Positions 60,897 to 64,000 of a stretch of 64,000 nt of DNA are shown here, one piece after another. Where the stretch lies: positions 2,480,001 through 2,544,000 of the forward strand of contig UGYN01000002.1 in assembly GCA_900457075.1 (NCBI GenBank), read 5' to 3'. The notes under the pieces are model-generated. The model was not told the DNA's origin. It worked only from the letters and a program-made list of their open reading frames with translations, and made no database searches. Made by a program: the position numbers and the translations under genes. Each line of letters opens with the position of its first letter. Positions within the stretch are counted from its first letter, which is position 1. Source of the stretch: Serratia quinivorans. GTDB lineage: Bacteria; Pseudomonadota; Gammaproteobacteria; Enterobacterales; Enterobacteriaceae.

Positions 60897-62174
60897 ATGG
60901 TTAGGTTTGAAAATAAAGACCCCCTGATGTTGGCACGCCAACTGCCGATTAAGTCCGTCGCCCTGATTTTGGCCGGTGGCCGCGGTTCGCGTTTGAAAGA
61001 TTTAACCTCAACCCGTGCCAAGCCGGCCGTCCACTTTGGCGGTAAATTCCGCATCATTGATTTTGCCCTGTCGAACTGCCTGAACTCGGGGATCCGCCGC
61101 ATCGGTGTGATCACCCAATACCAGTCTCATACCCTGGTGCAGCATATTCAGCGCGGCTGGTCGTTCCTCAACGAAGAGATGAACGAGTTTGTCGATCTGC
61201 TGCCGGCCCAGCAACGCCTCAGTACCGAGCACTGGTACAAGGGCACGGCGGATGCGGTGTACCAGAACCTGGACATTATCCGCCGTTACGACGCCGAATA
61301 TGTGGTGATCCTGGCGGGCGATCATATCTACAAGATGGATTACTCGCGCATGCTGATCGATCACGTGGAAAAGGGCGCGCAGTGTACCGTTGCCTGCCTG
61401 CCGGTGCCGCGCGATGAGGCCAGCGAGTTCGGCGTGATGGAAGTGGACGAGAACGATCTGATCCTCGAATTTCTGGAGAAACCCAGCAACCCACCGCCGA
61501 TGCCAGGTAACCCTGATATGTCGCTGGCCAGCATGGGGATCTACATCTTTAACGCCGACTACCTGTTCCAACGGCTGGAGGAGGACATGTCGACACCGGG
61601 CTCAACCCATGACTTCGGCAAGGATCTGATCCCGAAAATCACCGCCCAGAAAGCGGCGTGGGCGCACCCGTTCACGCTGTCATGCGTAACCTCCAACCCC
61701 GAGCTGCCGCCGTATTGGCGCGACGTGGGGACGCTGGAAGCCTACTGGCGCGCCAACCTTGATTTGGCTTCGGTCACGCCGGAGTTGGATATGTATGACC
61801 GCGCCTGGCCGATCCGCACCCATATGGAGCCGCTGCCGCCGGCCAAGTTCGTGCAGGACCGTTCCGGCAGCCACGGCATGACCATGAACTCGCTGGTGTC
61901 CGGCGGCTGTATTGTCTCCGGTTCGGTGGTGGTGCATTCGGTGCTGTTCCCGCGGGTGCGGGTGAACTCGTTTTGTACCATCGACTCTACTGTATTGCTG
62001 CCGGACGTTAACGTCGGCCGTTCCTGCCGTCTGCGACGCTGCATCATTGACCGCGCCTGCCATATCCCCGAGGGCATGGTGATTGGCGAAAACGCCGATG
62101 AGGACAGCAAACGCTTTTATCGCTCGGAAGGCGGCATTGTGTTGGTCACGCGCGAAATGTTGTCAAAATTGTGA
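60897..62174 (+). CDS. glgC: ADP-glucose pyrophosphorylase
   Basis: A 425-residue enzyme that makes ADP-glucose, the regulated step of glycogen synthesis. [20 protein letters not shown] is the nucleotide-binding N-terminus; [37 protein letters not shown] and the C-terminal beta-helix part follow. AAAGGAG precedes the ATG. The N-terminus ([17 protein letters not shown]) carries the effector-site segment. Confidence 0.97.
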   Translation: MVRFENKDPLMLARQLPIKSVALILAGGRGSRLKDLTSTRAKPAVHFGGKFRIIDFALSNCLNSGIRRIGVITQYQSHTLVQHIQRGWSFLNEEMNEFVDLLPAQQRLSTEHWYKGTADAVYQNLDIIRRYDAEYVVILAGDHIYKMDYSRMLIDHVEKGAQCTVACLPVPRDEASEFGVMEVDENDLILEFLEKPSNPPPMPGNPDMSLASMGIYIFNADYLFQRLEEDMSTPGSTHDFGKDLIPKITAQKAAWAHPFTLSCVTSNPELPPYWRDVGTLEAYWRANLDLASVTPELDMYDRAWPIRTHMEPLPPAKFVQDRSGSHGMTMNSLVSGGCIVSGSVVVHSVLFPRVRVNSFCTIDSTVLLPDVNVGRSCRLRRCIIDRACHIPEGMVIGENADEDSKRFYRSEGGIVLVTREMLSKL

Positions 62175-62314
62175 GTTAAGGTATCCGGCAGAACGATAGC
62201 CTGCCGCCATGTAAACGGATTGACAGATGGCTTGCAAAACGCGGATTAACAACAGCGGCAAGCCTGCTTTATTTCTTATCCAGAGGCATTTTTTGCCGAC
62301 TCTCAGGAGTGATA

Positions 62315-63748
62315 ATGCAGGTTTTACACGTATGTTCTGAAATGTTCCCCCTGTTGAAAACCGGGGGGCTCGCAGACGTGGTTGGCGCATTACCGGCGGC
62401 TCAGATCGCCGAGGGCGGCGATGTTCGGGTGTTATTGCCCGCTTTCCCTGACGTTCGTAATGGCATACCGGATTCCGTGCTGGTGGCGGAAATCGACTCG
62501 TTCGCCGGCCGGGTCGGTCTGCGTTACGGTACCTATCACGGTGTGGGCATCTACCTGATCGACGCCCCCTGGTTATACGAACGCCCCGGCAGCCCCTATC
62601 ACGACCAATCCATGAATGCCTATTCCGACAACCACCGGCGCTTTGCCCTGTTGGGTTGGATGGCCTGCGAACTGGCCAAGGGGCTGGACCGCTACTGGCG
62701 GCCACAGGTGGTGCATGCCCATGACTGGCACGCCGGGCTGGCTTGCGCCTATCTGGCGGCTAACGGCCACCCGGCGCGTTCTGTTTTCACCGTGCACAAC
62801 CTGGCCTACCAGGGGCTGTTCTCCGCCCATCACGTGCCGGAACTGTGGTTGCCGCCTTCGTTCTTCAACATCTATGGCCTGGAGTTTTACGGCCAGATGT
62901 CATTCCTGAAGGCCGGTCTGTTCTACGCCGACCATATCACCGCCGTCAGCCCGACCTATGCGCGTGAGATCACCCGGCCGGAGTTCGGCTACGGCATGGA
63001 AGGGCTATTGCAGGAACGCCAGCGGCAGGGGCGTCTTAGCGGCATTCTTAACGGCGTGGATGACAAGATTTGGGACCCGTCCCACGATCCGCGCCTGACT
63101 GCGCGCTATGACGCCGACAATTTGAAAAACAAGGCCAAGAATAAACTGCACCTGCAAAAAGCCATGGGGCTGAAAGTGGATGAGTCGCTGCCGCTGTTTG
63201 CGGTCGTCAGCCGTCTGACCAGCCAGAAAGGTCTGGATTTAGTCCTGGAAGCTCTGCCGGCGCTGCTGGAGCAGGGCGGTCAACTGGCGCTGTTAGGGGC
63301 CGGCGATGCGGTGTTGCAGCAGGCATTTCTGGCCGCGGCCGCCGACTACCCTGAACAGGTTGGCGTGCAGATTGGTTACCACGAGGCTTTCTCGCACCGG
63401 ATCATCGGCGGGGCCGATGTGATTATGGTGCCGAGCCGTTTCGAGCCCTGCGGGCTGACCCAACTCTATGGCCTGAAATATGGCACGCTGCCGCTGGTGC
63501 GCCGCACCGGTGGGTTGGCGGATACGGTAGTGGACTGCGCGTTGGAGAATCTGGCCGACGGCAGCGCCAGCGGGTTTGTTTTTGATGATTGCGACGCCGT
63601 CGCTCTGGGTAACGCCATTCGGCGTGCCATGGTGCTGTGGAGCCGACCCAAGCATTGGCGTCACGTCCAGCGCCACGCCATGAGCGTGGATTTTGGCTGG
63701 CAAGTCGCGGCACAGGTATATCTGTCGCTTTATCAACGCTTATCGTAA
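62315..63748 (+). CDS. glgA: Glycogen synthase
   Basis: A 477-residue GT5 enzyme, the E. coli length. It extends the glucan with ADP-glucose. The N-terminal [13 protein letters not shown] (Lys15), the mid-protein [12 protein letters not shown] and the C-terminal [20 protein letters not shown] are signatures. The ATG at 62315 follows AGGAG; a GTG two codons earlier is possible. Gap of 140 bp from glgC. Confidence 0.96.
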   Translation: MQVLHVCSEMFPLLKTGGLADVVGALPAAQIAEGGDVRVLLPAFPDVRNGIPDSVLVAEIDSFAGRVGLRYGTYHGVGIYLIDAPWLYERPGSPYHDQSMNAYSDNHRRFALLGWMACELAKGLDRYWRPQVVHAHDWHAGLACAYLAANGHPARSVFTVHNLAYQGLFSAHHVPELWLPPSFFNIYGLEFYGQMSFLKAGLFYADHITAVSPTYAREITRPEFGYGMEGLLQERQRQGRLSGILNGVDDKIWDPSHDPRLTARYDADNLKNKAKNKLHLQKAMGLKVDESLPLFAVVSRLTSQKGLDLVLEALPALLEQGGQLALLGAGDAVLQQAFLAAAADYPEQVGVQIGYHEAFSHRIIGGADVIMVPSRFEPCGLTQLYGLKYGTLPLVRRTGGLADTVVDCALENLADGSASGFVFDDCDAVALGNAIRRAMVLWSRPKHWRHVQRHAMSVDFGWQVAAQVYLSLYQRLS

Positions 63749-63840
63749 CTATTGTTATGCCCTATGAATTTCATAGCTGCAGGTAACAAGGCTGCGGCTT
63801 GAAAGGCGACGGGCAATCACGCACTTGGGATCGAAAAACT

Positions 63841-64000
63841 ATGACGTTACCGATTAGTTACACCTCACCCACGGTCAGTGTTGAAGCGCTGAAACACTCC
63901 ATCGCCTATAAATTGATGTTTATTGTCGGCAAGGACCCGGCAATTGCCAACCAGCATGACTGGCTGAATGCCGTGTTGTTTGCGGTTCGCGACCGTATGG
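63841..64000 (+). CDS. glgP: Glycogen phosphorylase, N-terminal part only
   Basis: The first 53 codons ([20 protein letters not shown] and further) match the start of E. coli GlgP. The gene is cut by the right edge. It follows glgA by 92 bp and completes the glgBXCAP order. Confidence 0.93.
   Translation, partial: MTLPISYTSPTVSVEALKHSIAYKLMFIVGKDPAIANQHDWLNAVLFAVRDRM

Overview
This window looks like chromosome of a Serratia species, probably of the S. liquefaciens / proteamaculans / plymuthica group. That is an inference from gene content and order, recalled rather than searched. The backbone blocks gdhA, uspA/uspB/pitA/yhiN, yhhY-ryhB-yhhW, gntR/gntK-yhgN-asd and glgBXCAP are enterobacterial. 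Between them lie accessory loci: a sugar ABC transporter with a pentulose kinase, a redox-enzyme cluster, a chaperone-usher fimbrial locus and a complete myo-inositol (iol) cluster. I saw no tRNA, rRNA, CRISPR array, prophage or insertion sequence.

Layout. 1-6045 (minus): binding protein, ATPase, two permeases and an FGGY pentulose kinase that runs off the left edge. 6385-12384: gdhA, uspA, uspB, pitA, yhiN. 12389-19093: AraC regulator, SnoaL-like protein, old-yellow-enzyme-type reductase, LysR regulator, an unrecognised protein and an SDR, partly AT-rich. 19199-20691: Lrp-type regulator and CtlX hydrolase. 20683-32328: fimbrial locus. The left-going operon carries pilins, usher, chaperone, tip protein, a PglL/Wzy-like membrane glycosyltransferase and a Cys-rich LuxR protein. 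The divergent operon carries a lipoprotein, a degenerate FKBP and a PapI/FaeA regulator. 32515-33949: fetAB. 34180-47978: iol genes (iolI-like, iolT, iolA, iolB, RpiR regulator, iolC fused to DUF2090, iolD, iolG, iolH, iolE). 48039-50816: Tat-exported P1 peptidase, yhhY, the sRNA RyhB and the pirin yhhW. 50948-54234: gntR, gntT, gntK. 54283-64000: yhgN, asd and glgB-glgX-glgC-glgA-glgP (glgP cut by the right edge).

How the parts work together. The iol genes give uptake (IolT), oxidation (IolG), dehydration (IolE), ring opening (IolD), isomerisation (IolB), phosphorylation plus probable aldol cleavage (IolC-DUF2090) and semialdehyde oxidation (IolA). ATGAAA/TTTCAT inverted repeats recur in the iol promoters and are candidate sites for the RpiR regulator. 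The gnt genes feed 6-phosphogluconate. The glg genes make and break glycogen. RyhB keeps the E. coli core sequence and has a Fur-box-like promoter.

Sequence quality. Five genes are broken by six single-base shifts (kinase twice, permease, gdhA, PglL-like, glgB). Five are one extra base and four of those lie in mononucleotide runs. Because two hit conserved housekeeping genes, most are probably sequencing errors. The feature most worth following up is the glycosyltransferase gene inside a chaperone-usher fimbrial operon, next to a Cys-rich LuxR regulator and opposite a lipoprotein/FKBP/PapI operon.
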